Positions 44,976-56,538 of a DNA stretch of 64,000 bases are shown in pieces; position 1 is the stretch's first letter; each line of letters starts with the position of its first letter. The notes beneath the pieces were generated by a model. The model saw nothing but the letters and a program-made list of their open reading frames with translations. It made no database searches and was not told the origin of the DNA. Source of the DNA: Siphonodentalium dalli (Eukaryota; Mollusca; Scaphopoda; Gadilida; Siphonodentaliidae); NCBI GenBank assembly GCA_032622095.1, contig CP136067.1, positions 92,680,707 to 92,744,706 on the forward strand, given 5' to 3'. A program made the translations under genes and the position numbers.

Positions 44976-45366
44976 ATGCAATAAGAAGGAAAAGTACCGA
45001 AATAGTCGGCATTATGGTTTCTTGGATAACATTTCAAATTCCAGTTCCGAACGTGGTGACCGGGTGTCAGTATTTATCCATATCAGACATAACAGGGCTG
45101 AATCCAATTTTAGGATTTATCCATTGTGATAAGATAAATTGCGATATTTTTGCTGCAAAATTGATATCGAATGGCGTTAAGCTAATCATGTCAGGTCTTG
45201 CATACCTCAAAAACTACAAATCGACCTCATGTTATAAGCCAACGTTTATCCATAAGCTCCTATTTGCGCCTTCAAAAACTCAATATACACTATATGTACG
45301 AATTAATACCGACACGACGTATGATCATATGAAGTAAGCTAGTGCAGTATGTCTACTGATGAAGAC

Positions 45367-45612
45367 ATGCTCACCATGCTTTGTCAATAGCGTTGAATCT
45401 GGTGTAGACTTTCTCGTCCGTTATCGCTAATAGTTGACCACCATTTGTCGCACAGTCATCCCTAGCTTGGTACCAATCGTGTGATCTCATGCTCACCATG
45501 CTTTGTCAATAGCGTTGAATCTGGTGTAGACTTTCTCGTCCGTTATCGCTAGTAGTTGACCACCATTTGTCGCACAGTCATCCCTAGCTTGGTACCAATC
45601 GTGTGATCTCTG
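45367..45612 (+). repeat. 122-bp perfect or near-perfect tandem duplication
   Basis: GCTCACCATGCTTTGTCAAT … TTGGTACCAATCGTGTGATCT occurs twice at a 122-bp offset, with a single visible difference (CGCTAATAG versus CGCTAGTAG). It ends at the acceptor of the next candidate exon. Confidence 0.9.
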
Positions 45613-45615
45613 CAG

Positions 45616-45714
45616 GCTGATAACCCAGACTTCGTTGTCGCTAATCTCACACCTGAGGAACTTCGCAAGTTCAAAACCTGCAAAGTAGATAAAGGATCAA
45701 CATATCTTAAATGA
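45616..45714 (+). CDS. candidate short terminal exon (unrecognised protein)
   Basis: After a good acceptor (GATCTCTGCAG, AG at 45614-45615) the frame reads ADNPDFVVANLTPEELRKF, then KTCKVDKGSTYLK and a TGA. That is 32 codons of clearly protein-like text (NLTPEELRKF is helix-like and acidic/basic balanced). An internal donor (GTAGAT) could end the exon earlier. About 120 bases on, 45716-45898 reads YLPHFFVANLTSNWRYF in a different frame, a diverged copy at the DNA level (TTCTTTGTCGCTAACCTCAC versus TTCGTTGTCGCTAATCTCAC), so the exon itself may be duplicated. No family was recognised. Confidence 0.4.
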   Translation, partial: ADNPDFVVANLTPEELRKFKTCKVDKGSTYLK

Positions 45715-45715
45715 T

Positions 45716-45898
45716 ATGTTTCTGGAGACTTATCTGCCACACTTCTTTGTCGCTAACCTCACGTCTAACTGGCGTTATTTCAAAATGGAATTATCTCAAA
45801 ATCCGGAATTCCAATTGAAACTTGGCACGCGCGATTATTGTGACATATTATGTAAGAGCCATAAACCAACTGGAAATTACAATACCTGTATATCATGA
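45716..45898 (+). pseudogene. diverged duplicate of the preceding exon
   Basis: The frame contains TYLPHFFVANLTSNWRYFK and ends KPTGNYNTCIS followed by a stop. The FVANLT core and the underlying DNA match the exon at 45616. There is no strong acceptor of its own. Confidence 0.28.
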
Positions 45899-45899
45899 C

Positions 45900-47940
45900 C
45901 AATATTTAAAATATCACTGTGATATTGTACCAAGAACTTCTGTAAACTAGCATTTTTCAAAATTGCAGTTTAAATAAAACCCATTATATCCTATACGAAT
46001 TTTCTTTGATTCAAGTAATTTCATAATCAATTTTATTTAGAAAGACGGCCACCAATAAATAATATGCTATATTTGAGACATGTCATGCCTGGTGATCAAT
46101 AACTAATTGGGTTGGGTGATTAGTATGTGATACATTGTTAAAGTCACATATGATCAACTTGTCAAATTCCCAACCAGAAAATTTGATTGATATGACTTAA
46201 ATGACCGATATGATTCTGTTCTTCGACCGCTGTCGTATTTTGAAAGGATAACAACTAAGCTATCACAGCATGATTAATTTTAATGAGCAATGATTTTGAC
46301 GGGTCACGGTAAACTATTCGGTGATTGGTACAATACCCTTGAACACGAAGTTATTCACGGTAATCGTGCAAGTTTGTTTTTTGTGTGAACAAACTTATGC
46401 TACAGATGTAATTTTACCCGAGTAGCACATATGCGACTTGAAACTGGAAACAATCTAATAGATTATAACAGTTATGCAGCATGCTCATAACATCAGGTAA
46501 TCGAAGACCCATTTTGGAATATTGTAATGCAATCTGCGATCCATGACTATTTCAGTTACTTAGTCATTATTGGACATTCAGAAACGGACTTTCACGGATA
46601 AATGGCACTGTATGATGAACTTTGACGAATAGTTAGATTCCAGTTGACGAATAATTCCACCCAAAACATTTACCACCAACCAATCGGTTTCCTTACTTTA
46701 TGACCAAAAATAGCAAAATGCCCAATATCGGATTTCTGGTCCAATTTTCACGGAATAAACTACCTTGTAGGGTGGTCGTTAACGAATAATATTGTGTTTT
46801 AATTTGAATTTATATAAGTTATTTACACGATATAAAATGATGTCATACAAACATATATGTAAAAAAAAACTAATTTTTTTTTAATAATTATAGTGGCACC
46901 ACAGGTGGGGCACCAATTACTCTCCTTCCACAGCATACCGTATATAGATACAAATATAAATGACATAACATACAAAAATGTCATAACAAAATATCCTCTT
47001 TGCTGTTACAAACATGTATGTTGACATTTCAGTCAGTGTACACATATATCATTAAATAATACATATGTAGGATTGATATCTGGTTCCAGTTCTTGTATTG
47101 AGGGTATCTGGGTTTTATACCATAATTGTTTTATTACCTAATTGAGCTATGGGTTTAACACTTTTGACAACGTACCCCATCCATCCAAACATTTCAACAG
47201 CGTATCGCCTCTCAAAGCATTGATCTTTTATTTATAAGATACACGTTTGACGATATTTTTGATCACGACGTGAATCGTGACAATAAGCAACATCAATATG
47301 GGTAGAGTACATAACATAGGACAATGAAAGGAGGCAGGAAGAAAAATGACAATGTCAGAAAAAAGGGAATCAATAGATGCGGAAAAAAAGACAAATTAAA
47401 AGGATGGGGGATAACCACGCATTTCAGCTGACTTGCGGGACAGTGTATATGTTTAACAAAGATAGATGTGAACGGACTTGTAAATCCGACAAGTTCGGAT
47501 CTAATTGAACCAATACTCATTTCTTATCTGCTCATTTATAGACTTAGCTTTACGCAACATCACCACACCACGATATATGCCACACTGGCTTTTTTCCAAC
47601 AATCATCACAATTGTGTGTTCGTATTTATCTTTAGTTTCGTCGCTTTGAACAACAAATGGCAATATTCGGCGAATACATCAACATATTTCTGGAGACTGA
47701 TGGCCTTTGTAGTTATTCAAAAGCAAGATTGTAGCATCGACATAGTTTAATACTTTAATGTTACTGAGTGGCCGGCACGTGTGTTGTACTCCAATTCTCA
47801 ATTTATTAGTATTATAAGTAACAACTAAATGTTCTCCATCGGATATATTGTCGTATTGTTACATTCAATCGTAGCAGGGAGTGATGTCATTTATTTCCTC
47901 CGATCGTATATATAGCTTTGAGCCGGATATTGATGTAAAA
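45900..47940. other. nothing recognised
   Basis: About 2 kb of AT-rich DNA with a poly-A/poly-T pair near 46860-46890. Open frames are short and lack domains or splice context. Confidence 0.35.
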
Positions 47941-47949
47941 GTGTCGGTA

Positions 47950-48082
47950 CACTTTAATATTATGGACACCGTGTGGAGTTGTGAATATCAGATAATATTT
48001 ACTCACCATCACCTTTTAATCTTATGGACACCGTATGGAGTTGTGAATATCAGATAATATTTTACTCACCATCACCTTTTAT
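47950..48082 (+). repeat. 62-bp tandem duplication
   Basis: TATGGACACCGTGTGGAGTT, GTGAATATCAGATAATATTT and ACTCACCATCACCTTTTAAT occur in two consecutive copies. Confidence 0.85.
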
Positions 48083-48228
48083 AATGTATGCCACACTGTC
48101 TTCCCCGTGTGTAATTTTCGGGTGCTGCGTTGTCAACGGAAAATCATAGAAATAACAATGTTTTTTTTGCCCTGGTTGAGAATAAATGACACACATCCAT
48201 TTTCATAGCATTGTATGGCACAACATAA

Positions 48229-48381
48229 TTATCCAGACAGTCCTACACATGGACCCTCCTCGAAAAACGATGGTACGTAAGTTCCATACAGTGCCGTGAG
48301 TGACTGATATTTTACGGAAAATGCTTTCCCAACGTCAACAAAGTGAAAAAATGCTAACAAGACATTCACAATAGTTTTCAT
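48229..48381 (-). CDS. candidate small secreted peptide or leader exon
   Basis: The minus-strand ATG (48381, A at -3) opens MKTIVNVLLAFFHFVDVGKA, a plausible signal peptide. It is followed by FSVKYQSLTALYGTYVP and SFFEEGPCVGLSG, then TAA: 50 codons in all. Possible donors (CC|GTAAAA after GKAFS, or GT|GTAGGA near the end) mean it might instead be a first exon. No family was recognised. A chance hydrophobic frame in AT-rich DNA is the main alternative. Confidence 0.28.
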   Translation of the reverse strand: MKTIVNVLLAFFHFVDVGKAFSVKYQSLTALYGTYVPSFFEEGPCVGLSG

Positions 48382-48394
48382 TGTTGTACAAGAT

Positions 48395-48780
48395 GATTTT
48401 TCACAACTTATGAGATAGGGATATAAGGCGTTCCCATGCGCATACATCTGAGCACACGACCGCGTTTCACATGCCATGTATCGTGAACCATGACTTGACT
48501 GTAGCTTGTAGCCGAATATTTGACAACAAACCAGTTGGTCCTGGGTCATACAAACTCTGCGTCAAATGAGAACTGGTCAAACCAGTTAAAACCAGTTTGC
48601 CCAGGTTCTTATCAGACAGCACACGCGCATATTACAATCAACAACGCGCTTATCGAATCCACGCCAAAGCAAACGACTGCATTTAAAAAAAAAACACCCC
48701 TAACGTGATGTCAATTTCATTATAGACTTCTCCAGGAAGTAAACCAACAATTATATCTAAAAAGAATTCTGGAATATAAT
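48395..48780. other. nothing recognised
   Basis: There is a short direct repeat (ACTGGTCAAACCAGTTAAAACCAGTTTGCCCAG region, 48570-48605) with palindromic CTGGT/ACCAG words, and a poly-A run at 48684. Confidence 0.3.
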
Positions 48781-48781
48781 A

Positions 48782-49024
48782 ATGTCGCGGATCAATTATT
48801 TTATTCTTACATCTCTGAAGGACTTCTTTATTTCTGTGGAAATACCGGCGGCTGAAGCTATTTGGAGAACGGAAATAGTGTTCTTAATGGAACGACACGA
48901 CTTTGTGGAATATGTATTCAATATACCTGGTGCTCTCAAAATAGAAACAGTGGAGAAGAAGGCATCCATTCCTGTTTTTGTTAGGGAATGTGTTGATCGA
49001 TCTGTTATTCCGGCTGGAGGTTAG
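48782..49024 (+). CDS. weak coding candidate, 80 codons
   Basis: The frame starts MSRINYFILTSLKDFFISVE and continues IPAAEAIWRTEIVFLMERHD, FVEYVFNIPGALKIETVEK and KASIPVFVRECVDRSVIPAGG to a stop. Amino-acid use is more protein-like than in neighbouring frames, but there is no domain, homologue or splice evidence. It could be a degenerate exon. Confidence 0.22.
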   Translation: MSRINYFILTSLKDFFISVEIPAAEAIWRTEIVFLMERHDFVEYVFNIPGALKIETVEKKASIPVFVRECVDRSVIPAGG

Positions 49025-50130
49025 GCGGTTTCAAAACTGGCTTTAAAGTGACTCGTTATCTCGAAACATAACATCTAACCTCCATATCATTAAGGTACCG
49101 GCGACTCGTTTCCGAACACGGTGTCACGAGCCGCGAAGTGAGATTAATATTTGTACTATACTCATCTCGCTGAGCCTCACACGACACCACATCCAGCATC
49201 TAAGTGTCATTTGAAGCTTTAATCATGCTGTCCTTGTGAAACACGTAAATTACTTATTAGAAGCTCGTTACATTGAGGAATGTTCAATGTAACGTCACAG
49301 TGACGCGTGATTGGCGTCATATTCCAACGGCCGGAACAAATGTGCCATGCAATATTGTTCTGATCAATAATTTTAACTAAGTTTAACCATATTAAAAGGT
49401 TTCTGTACGCTAAGTCCGGCCATTTATGCGACCATCTCCTTTTATACTCAGCAGAATATATGCAACAAATGAATGAATTTGAGTCACGGATTAGTGCAAA
49501 ATACAAGTGTGTGCTCTATGAACGATGCAAACAACTTGGTTATTACGATGAAAATTAATTTATAACTGCATCCATTTATTCATTTTCATTAATATGACCA
49601 AACGCAAGCGCAATAACGAACCAAAACTAAACCACTCACATTAGGGTAGCTGCTACTTTATTCGACAGCTAGACTATACATGGCATACACTACTAACATC
49701 GAAGTGACAAATAGTTATACCTTTTAGAGAAGGGTACGGGAACATTTTTACTCAATTTAAGCAATATAGTTCTTGACGCTGCGGCTGATATACTATATGA
49801 AGAAGCGTGTCCATTTCATATGTGTTCATTTCATTCATAAGATGTCACCGTGTCGATTTCAACGAAAATATACGAACAACGTCGTCGTGTAGCTTTCCCC
49901 ATTGACCGAGTTCGCCTGAACCTGCATGACTGTATCTTCTGCTTTGTTCATAAATTTGTGTTTCCCTTCGAATCCTGAAAATAGTATGATATTTATGGAT
50001 TATCACATGTACGTATGTACTATATAGTCTTATGAAAACAATTAATTCCATGTTACATATATGCTATTTCGTTTCGCCCACCTTCTTCACGGTAGATCGG
50101 TAATTTTGTTATGTCAATCTTATTATATTT
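49025..50130. other. nothing recognised
   Basis: A short inverted phrase (CATTGAGGAATGTTCAATG, about 49271) is the only structure noted. Confidence 0.3.
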
Positions 50131-50137
50131 CACAAGG

Positions 50138-50265
50138 GTGCAGGACATTTCGGCACCTTGACGTTTCGGCGCCTGGTTTTCTGGACGTTTCGGCACCTAG
50201 GTTTACGGCACTTGGTTGTTTCGGCCCAGGTGCTTGGACGATTCGGCACTTCATCGAAGACGTTC
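50138..50265 (+). repeat. ~18-bp TTTCGGCACCTGGACG repeat
   Basis: ACATTTCGGCACCTTGACG, TTTCGGCGCCTGGTTTTCTGGACG, TTTCGGCACCTAGG, TTTCGGCCCAGGTGCTTGGACGA and TTCGGCACTTC follow one another. This is a degenerate short-period repeat of a type often seen at the ends of MITEs. Confidence 0.6.
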
Positions 50266-50499
50266 GCCACTTGTTTTGTTTTCTTTTCTTTTCATATATT
50301 ATATTGTCTTTGATGTTGGCAGCATGGACGTGCAGCAGCGGCATTTCCCAATATGAATATCGACAGGCCAAGAGACAACAAACGCCAAACAACTTTACTT
50401 GTTCGTCGTGCCCCAACCTGGTATATTTAAATTGGTTTCGACTTTTCGACCGTGGGTAGGGGTACCCAACCACTTTTGGCGTTTGGCCGCTACACTATT

Positions 50500-50658
50500 T
50501 ATGTGGTGCAATATTTAGTAATATCGTTATTGATGTCCCTCTTATATATCGCGAATATATCGGATGGTCTGTTTAGAGAGCTTCTCATTTTATGACGTAG
50601 GCGCTATCGACCAATTTGATTCTCACATCGACACGACATTAACAGCCCCTTGATATAA
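50500..50658 (+). repeat. repeat R3, left unit
   Basis: ATATCGTTATTGATGTCCCTCTTATATAT … GAGAGCTTCTCATTTTATGACGTAG … TCTCACATCGACACGAC aligns with ATATCAGTATTGATGACCCTCTGATATAT … GAGAGCTATCACAATTTGACGTAG … TGTCACATCGACGCC at 51630-51755. The unit is interrupted by the element at 50659. Confidence 0.6.
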
Positions 50659-51454
50659 CACTCTTATAACTTATGTGTAGAAACGCTTACACATCAAATG
50701 TGTAAACTCGGTTAATACACATAGCAATGTGTAGTTTTACATACAAATACATTGACCAAGGGCCGTTCTACACATAATGTGTATATTTTGTTACACACAA
50801 TTGTGTAAGAACGTAGAGCATGCGCATTGCGGTGCCTTCAGTTTCATAGTATGCTACATGACGGCCATATTGTTTGAGTATATTTTTTGGAATACAATCT
50901 ACAGCGATCGTAGACAATGAATGTAAGTTCAGAATTCCGACTTGTGTGTATAGTATTAATGATATATGAGGATTTATTTGTTAAAACTTTCATGGCGAAT
51001 ACTGCTCTTACATGTAGACTCGTTAAAGATTGTTGTAATACGGTAATACTAATATTATGCAACCACGCCACGACCCTGGTCTGTTCATTTAAAACGAAAA
51101 ATCACACATGACAGAGCAAAATATTACGTACCATTGTACGCCACGAAAGTTTTAACATATAAATCTGCATATGTCATCAATACTATATACTGAACTAGCA
51201 TTCTTGTCTACGATCTACATGTTTAAGAATCTACACAAAATGTGTAAGGGATATGTGTTGATTTTATGCACACCCGTGTGTATAAATGTGTAGAAATTGA
51301 CCCATTTATTGTGTAAACATTCTTAGACAATTTGTGTACGTACATAAAACTACACATATACTACACAAATATGTTTAAGATCCAAAATGAATAACGACTG
51401 TGTAGCAGGGCTACACATTTTGCGTAGAAAACATACACATTAGTCATAAGAGTG
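50659..51454. mobile_element. CACTC-terminal inverted-repeat element (~796 bp, EnSpm/CACTA-like, non-autonomous)
   Basis: The left terminus CACTCTTATAACTTATGTGTA is mirrored on the right by TACACATTAGTCATAAGAGTG. Both subterminal regions are packed with TGTGTAG / CTACACA motifs in both orientations, as in CACTA-class elements where such motifs bind transposase. The middle (about 50830-51190) is ordinary AT-rich DNA without a transposase. It interrupts repeat R3. The uninterrupted sibling reads CACTTGATAAAAGTGTCTGGACTTC, versus CCCTTGATATAA[element]AAGGGTCTGGACTTC here, implying a 2-3-base target duplication. Confidence 0.6.
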
Positions 51455-51785
51455 AAGGGTCTGGACTTCAAGTGCCTCACTCGGGTGCAGTATGTGAGTA
51501 TATCAGGTATTGATGAACTCTTAATTATCGGTCCAACGAACTTTTCAAATCGACATCACACCACCAGACACTTGATAAAAGTGTCTGGACTTCAAGCTTC
51601 TCCCCTCTTGCAGTGTGTGAGTATCTTAGCAATATCAGTATTGATGACCCTCTGATATATTGCCAACAGACAATGTTGTATGTTCAGAGAGCTATCACAA
51701 TTTGACGTAGCGAATTGACCAGCATAATTGTCACATCGACGCCTCAGCATCAGGATCTTGGTAGAACGGCCACATGTCGATATAT
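51455..51785 (+). repeat. repeat R3, two further units
   Basis: GTCTGGACTTCAAG … GCAGTATGTGAGTATATCAG-TATTGATGA (51459-51525) recurs at 51585-51656 (GTCTGGACTTCAAG … GCAGTGTGTGAGTATCTTAGC…TATTGATGA). Confidence 0.65.
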
Positions 51786-51837
51786 GAGTCAACCTTGTGC
51801 ATCTGGAAAAACGCTACGTTAACCCATGCTATTATGA

Positions 51838-52131
51838 ATGGATTCTCCCATTCATTTTATAAAATCATACACTGGAACGATCTATTATTCGTCTGGAAGG
51901 ATGTTCAAGTCTTCATCGAAACCGCAAAGGGAAAGCCAGAATAAATCCTGTCTTCGTATTGGGAAGACAACGGAGGGTAAAATGCAACACATGGAATTAA
52001 CAGTAGCATCAGAGGAACGGCGGGATATATTAATAGAAACAGCAACAAAAACAAATACTGTGAACGGCTTTAAATTCGTTGGTATCAATTTTCGTGGTTC
52101 AGCAATTAATGACTTTTTCGCGAGTTTATAA
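51838..52131 (+). other. 97-codon open frame, unassigned
   Basis: The plus frame contains KTTEGKMQHMELTVASEER, RDILIETATKTNTVNGFKF and VGINFRGSAINDFFASL. It is mildly protein-like, but the antisense frame is also open and no domain or splice site supports it. Confidence 0.2.
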
Positions 52132-52359
52132 ATTCGTGGGTTCGCCGGTGCTAAATGTCACCTCCAAATCCCCAATAACACAATTAAATCCAACTAACAT
52201 ATAATATATGTATAATAAACAAATTCGAGTCTTTATAGCTTTATAATATGAGACCGCACACATTAAGTGGCAAACAATTTATTTCGGTGACGATATATTG
52301 AGACCGACTGTTATTAGAACCAAATAATATATTGTTATTGTAATAATGATTTATATAGA

Positions 52360-52521
52360 GAGTAATCAATTGGTTTCGAGAATTACGTTTAATAATTCAC
52401 CAGAGGCAAGAGACGTCGGTAAGAAACGAGAGTGTGTTAGCGCACGAGTTTCTTACATAAACGTCTCTCGCCTCGAGTGAATTATTTAACATAATTCTTG
52501 GAACTAATTGATTATTCTATT
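52360..52521. mobile_element. fold-back MITE-like inverted repeat (copy 3)
   Basis: The left arm GTAATCAATTGGTTTCGAGA…AATTCACCAGAGGCAAGAGACG…GTAAGAAAC faces GTTTCTTAC…CGTCTCTCGCCTCGAGTGAATT…TCTTGGAACTAATTGATTA. The loop is about 20 nt (GAGAGTGTGTTAGCGCACGA). The arms are about 68-72 nt with several mismatches. Non-coding. Confidence 0.7.
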
Positions 52522-52524
52522 TAT

Positions 52525-53040
52525 TACACATCTGCATCAATTTGGTTCGCCAAATATGATTAAAACATCCAGAACTAATGTATGAAAGTCTCGACCATCG
52601 AAAATTCAGTCTAGATCAGTAAGCGAGAAGTGACATAATTCACTAGTGACATTACCATTTTTAATAAAAGACTACAATCCGACTACTTTCTTATTTATTA
52701 TGTCAGCAGACATTGTCGAATTCGTTTTGTAAGCAGGTAGTGTTATCTTTACTAACACTATAATAAAGAACGCCTCCCTGGATTTAAGCCACGGTCTATG
52801 GGTTTTATTAAAATTGGTATACGTTTTCAAATTCGATCAATATGCGCCTGTCTTGAAGAATATACATATAAATCGTGTAATTTAAAAAACGTAGATGCAT
52901 TCCTATAATACTAAATAACTGCTTGTTGTTCACATACGCGGACCGTCTATACCACGAGGAATCTTAGATAAGTAATACGTCATCAATAATTTCAAAGTTC
53001 CAACAAAAGTAAGGCAAACGCTCTTTATTGTCTCAATTAT
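52525..53040. other. nothing recognised
   Basis: AT-rich DNA between two elements. Confidence 0.3.
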
Positions 53041-53149
53041 CAGGATTGTTTTACTGAACAATGAACGCTATTTATTGTTCATGCGCAATGCGAAGATGTA
53101 CAATGCTGTATCGCTTAGTAAGCACTTCGTAACATGCCACATTGTTAAA

Positions 53150-53644
53150 TTTGCCGTCGGCCATTTTTCGTAATTTCGAGTGCCTTGTATCTGGGCAGGT
53201 TCTCCACATAGTACCTATATATTTTGTTCTTTGAAGTACCAAATTGCTAGGTAATATGCATAGTACTTAAATATTTCAGATTACCTGTCTTGATATTTGG
53301 TACTTCAGATAATATAATGGGCGTGTCAAGAAAGCGTGTGCGTTTATTTCTTGGCACTTCATATCGTGTGCGTCATGATATCGGTGACATAAAGACGGGT
53401 GGGTATTATATGCATAATGTCTGGATAGGTACTCCACAGAACCTAAATATAGGTACTCCAGAGAACCAAATTATTGACACTCCACAAAACCTAAATATAT
53501 GTACTCAAGAGAACCTATATATAGGAACTTCAGAATACATAAATATTTGGTAGGTACTCTAGAGTACCAACAATTAGGTACTCCCCCTGTGACAAAGCTT
53601 AGTACCTACGTAGGTACTCCAGAGTACCTATTGTTTTAAGAGTG
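53150..53644. mobile_element. element with GGTACTCCAGAGTACC palindromic clusters and GTTTTAAGAGTG right end
   Basis: About a dozen copies of (A/T)GGTACTC…GAGTACC-type words cluster at 53205-53310 and 53425-53635. The right edge reads GTTTTAAGAGTG (53633-53644), which inverted is CACTCTTAAAAC, close to the start of the 50.66 kb element. The region just left (CATGCGCAATGCG, GTCGGCCATTTTTCG) also resembles that element's interior (CATGCGCATTGCG, ACGGCCATATTG). It is probably a related CACTC-type element with a different subterminal motif. The left terminus is not identified. Confidence 0.45.
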
Positions 53645-53649
53645 CATGT

Positions 53650-55730
53650 TGCTCAGCTTTGTAGCTATCATGTTGGCTTCAAGTAACTTTAAGCTAACAT
53701 CAAACAATTACACAACAGATGTACATGATTATGAAGCATTTTGGACTTATTCCAATTTCAGAGTATGTCAATACCCGTTGATTGTTGATTGTTGATCAAC
53801 GCGTAATGGCATACTCAAAACGCAGTAGGCATACACTAAACCCGAGTCAATGTTACAGTGGCAGAAATACAAATATAACTAAATTATCTAACATAACCTT
53901 TACAAATGTGATATGCACATAACAACAATAGAACATTATAACATAAGTCTAACAGATAACAACTTGACCCCAGGCCAAAACATCACAGGAGCGAGAACAA
54001 AATCTTGCAACTGTCTGGCTGAGTACACAAAACACCACTTCCTAAAGTTGGCTTCATAAAGCACTGCAATGTAAATACCATTGCCTATTCAGTACCATTC
54101 AGTTATAATACATGTATATTTTATCAACAAACATAAATGTCAGGTGCCATATAGGATACGTGTAAATAATAATAAACGTATGTAAAACCACCAAGAAGCA
54201 TCAGCCTGGACCACGAAGACAAATTTTGCAAAATAGATTGATGTTGTTCGTATTTACATTTTTAATAACTCTCAATGCGATTTTTAATGTTGAAAGCGTT
54301 GTTGATACATTACGCAGCATTATTTATGTGCATCTTTTATTAGTCGAATATTGAAGTCATAGATTATAAACGGTCGACGTTGGTTGGTTGGTGTTACATG
54401 AGTTGTGCTGCGTCCAAAGTTACACTCGTTGTTTTCCACAGATGATTCGCGTTGTAATACATTTTGTGGGATTGGGTCCCTTCACAGATGGTGATGAGCG
54501 AGATTTCACTAAACACACATGGGATCAAACTTTGTAAATTTATTTCATTTCGGGTGAAACTGGGTGGCAATTTTTAAATGTGCACTTGATAACGCGTAGT
54601 AAATCACCAGGTTTCCACATATATATCTTTGTCAAAAACAATGCGGTTTACAATTCGTACGCTGACCACATCTTCATTATCAGCAGACACATATCTCACC
54701 CGGCTATATTATGCATGTTTTATGTCGTCAACAATGAACACCCCCAGAGACACTTCCCTTATAGCCGTAAGTTAATCCCATATAGACAAGTATATCTTGA
54801 ACTATGATATACTTGTAACATAGGCAATTAATATGTTTTATTATTAATATGTATGCACTAGCGTTTATTCGTTCATTTGCAGTTGCGCGCGATCATCTAG
54901 CATTACACTCTCACTATGGTCTCTTGTTTAGTCCAAACTATCCTCGCATCTAATTTTTACAACTTTGGCCCAATATTGTGTCAATGCGCAGTCAACCCAA
55001 ATTCAGAAAGAGTCAGACTTGCGGCGAGTTTCAGACGACATCTTGAAAATATGATCGTATAGCATTGTATAAATAGTTGATGTATTGATAGCTTGAGATG
55101 TTTCTATGGAAGACTTTATGTAGTTTATGTGTGACTTTGGTTTAATCAGTCGGGTGATTTTTGTACATGTATATTTTACCCATTTTGTACAATTGTAAGA
55201 TGTCATCATTTTCCCGACATCGTCCTGTTACTATTTTCTAGTTTAATAATACCTCAGTCCCTTTAAATGTAAAAGTATTGTATTAATCTATATATGTAGT
55301 TCAAAGCTATATATAATTAAGCTCTCTTTTTCTGAGCTATGGTTAGATTTATTTCATAATATTTCAGTAAGGTCTTACTTGTCCCTTCTAAGTTGTAATA
55401 CGCATGCAGGCATGTATACATGTAGGCATTTGGTATTGCTAATTCTGTATTTACAGATCTACTACATATATATATGTACGTGACCTGATACGAATTACTC
55501 ACATAAAGACATAGATGTCCTTCATATGTTACAAGATGATTGTGTACAATGTGGCCACTTGTATGTCATGATGTTATGTTGTCTAAGATGGAATAAATGT
55601 TATCAGGGACTATATCTGGTGAGATCTTTCCTTTATATCTCCCCGTCCAACTTATGCATCACTTATGGTGATATCAGAAACTGTTGTAGTTTGGAAATTT
55701 AATCAGCTCGTTCAATCACCCACTACCTCT
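53650..55730. other. nothing recognised
   Basis: About 2 kb of AT-rich DNA. A 6-bp periodic GATTGTTGATTGTTGATC phrase lies near 53780. No exon is supported. Confidence 0.35.
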
Positions 55731-55799
55731 TGTGTATTCCTAATGGAAAGCTAAAACCGAGGAATAACATATTTTGCATGTGCATTTTTTTTTTAGATT

Positions 55800-56128
55800 G
55801 CGACTGTGATAATTTTGATAATCACCTAACACACCACCGAAGTCGGTCACCAGCGTGTTGCAGCCAACTTCCCGTGACAGATGTTGTAAGAGTTTTGTCG
55901 TGTACACTGGTTTCTCATCAACTATTATTGTTGGACATTGGTCGCCGACTGGTTTGCAGAGCGCATCATCAAACTCTGCCACTGGTTCATACTCACATAT
56001 TAAACCTACCCTCTTCTATATCTTCTGATGTGCATGTAATAGTCGCTGCTTGTTCACCAACACTAATTATGTGTCCTCTTTTTGCAATGATATTGTCAAC
56101 AACCCTTCTTTCTGAGATATTGCTAAAC
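55800..56128 (-). pseudogene. Ig-like domain fragment with a frameshift
   Basis: The minus strand reads ISERRVVDNIIAKRGHII, then SVGEQAATITCTSEDIEEG and RFNM to a stop at about 56000. Shifting frame, it continues EYEPVAEFDDALCKPVGDQ, CPTIIVDEKPVYTTKLLQH, LSREVGCNTLVTDFGGVLGD. 'GEQAATITC' fits an Ig B strand, and the final 'L…EVG.NTLVTDF' resembles strands E-F. The break is exactly where the C-strand tryptophan would be (ATGTGAGTATG; two bases seem missing), or a GTGAGT donor ends the exon there. Either way, the locus looks like an Ig-superfamily exon that is split or broken. Confidence 0.32.
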
Positions 56129-56292
56129 TGATATTATTAGGAATGGCCGTTCTTCCGCGTGTCCCAAACTTTCTCAATAGTTATGTTGGAACACTTTAAG
56201 TTGCCGGTCCAATGGGCAGATGAAGTATTGTCCACAGGACCAGATGATAAGCGACCATTACGTATGCCTTGAATATGTCTGACAAATAATCA

Positions 56293-56538
56293 TTGCTCTT
56301 TGTGGCCGATTTTCCAGTTGCTGATCAACACATGACATATCATGGGTCTGAATACGAACTGATGGAAATGACTACTCAACTTGGTCACTTCAAAGATAAT
56401 AATATAGAAGTGGCTATTCCGGGGGGAACATTTTTGATATTACAAGAATTGTACGCTGTATGTGATGATACAAAATATTCGGCATTAATATGGCGTTGTG
56501 TTTGTAGAGATAAAACACTAGATGTGCCATGGAACTGA
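56293..56538 (+). other. 81-codon open frame between the Ig-like fragments
   Basis: The plus frame reads ADFPVADQHMTYHGSEYELM, EMTTQLGHFKDNNIEVAIPG, GTFLILQELYAVCDDTKYS and ALIWRCVCRDKTLDVPWN. The 'GGTFLI…LYAVCDDT…ALIWR' pattern could pass for Ig strands B and C, but it lies on the opposite strand to its neighbours. Unproven. Confidence 0.2.
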
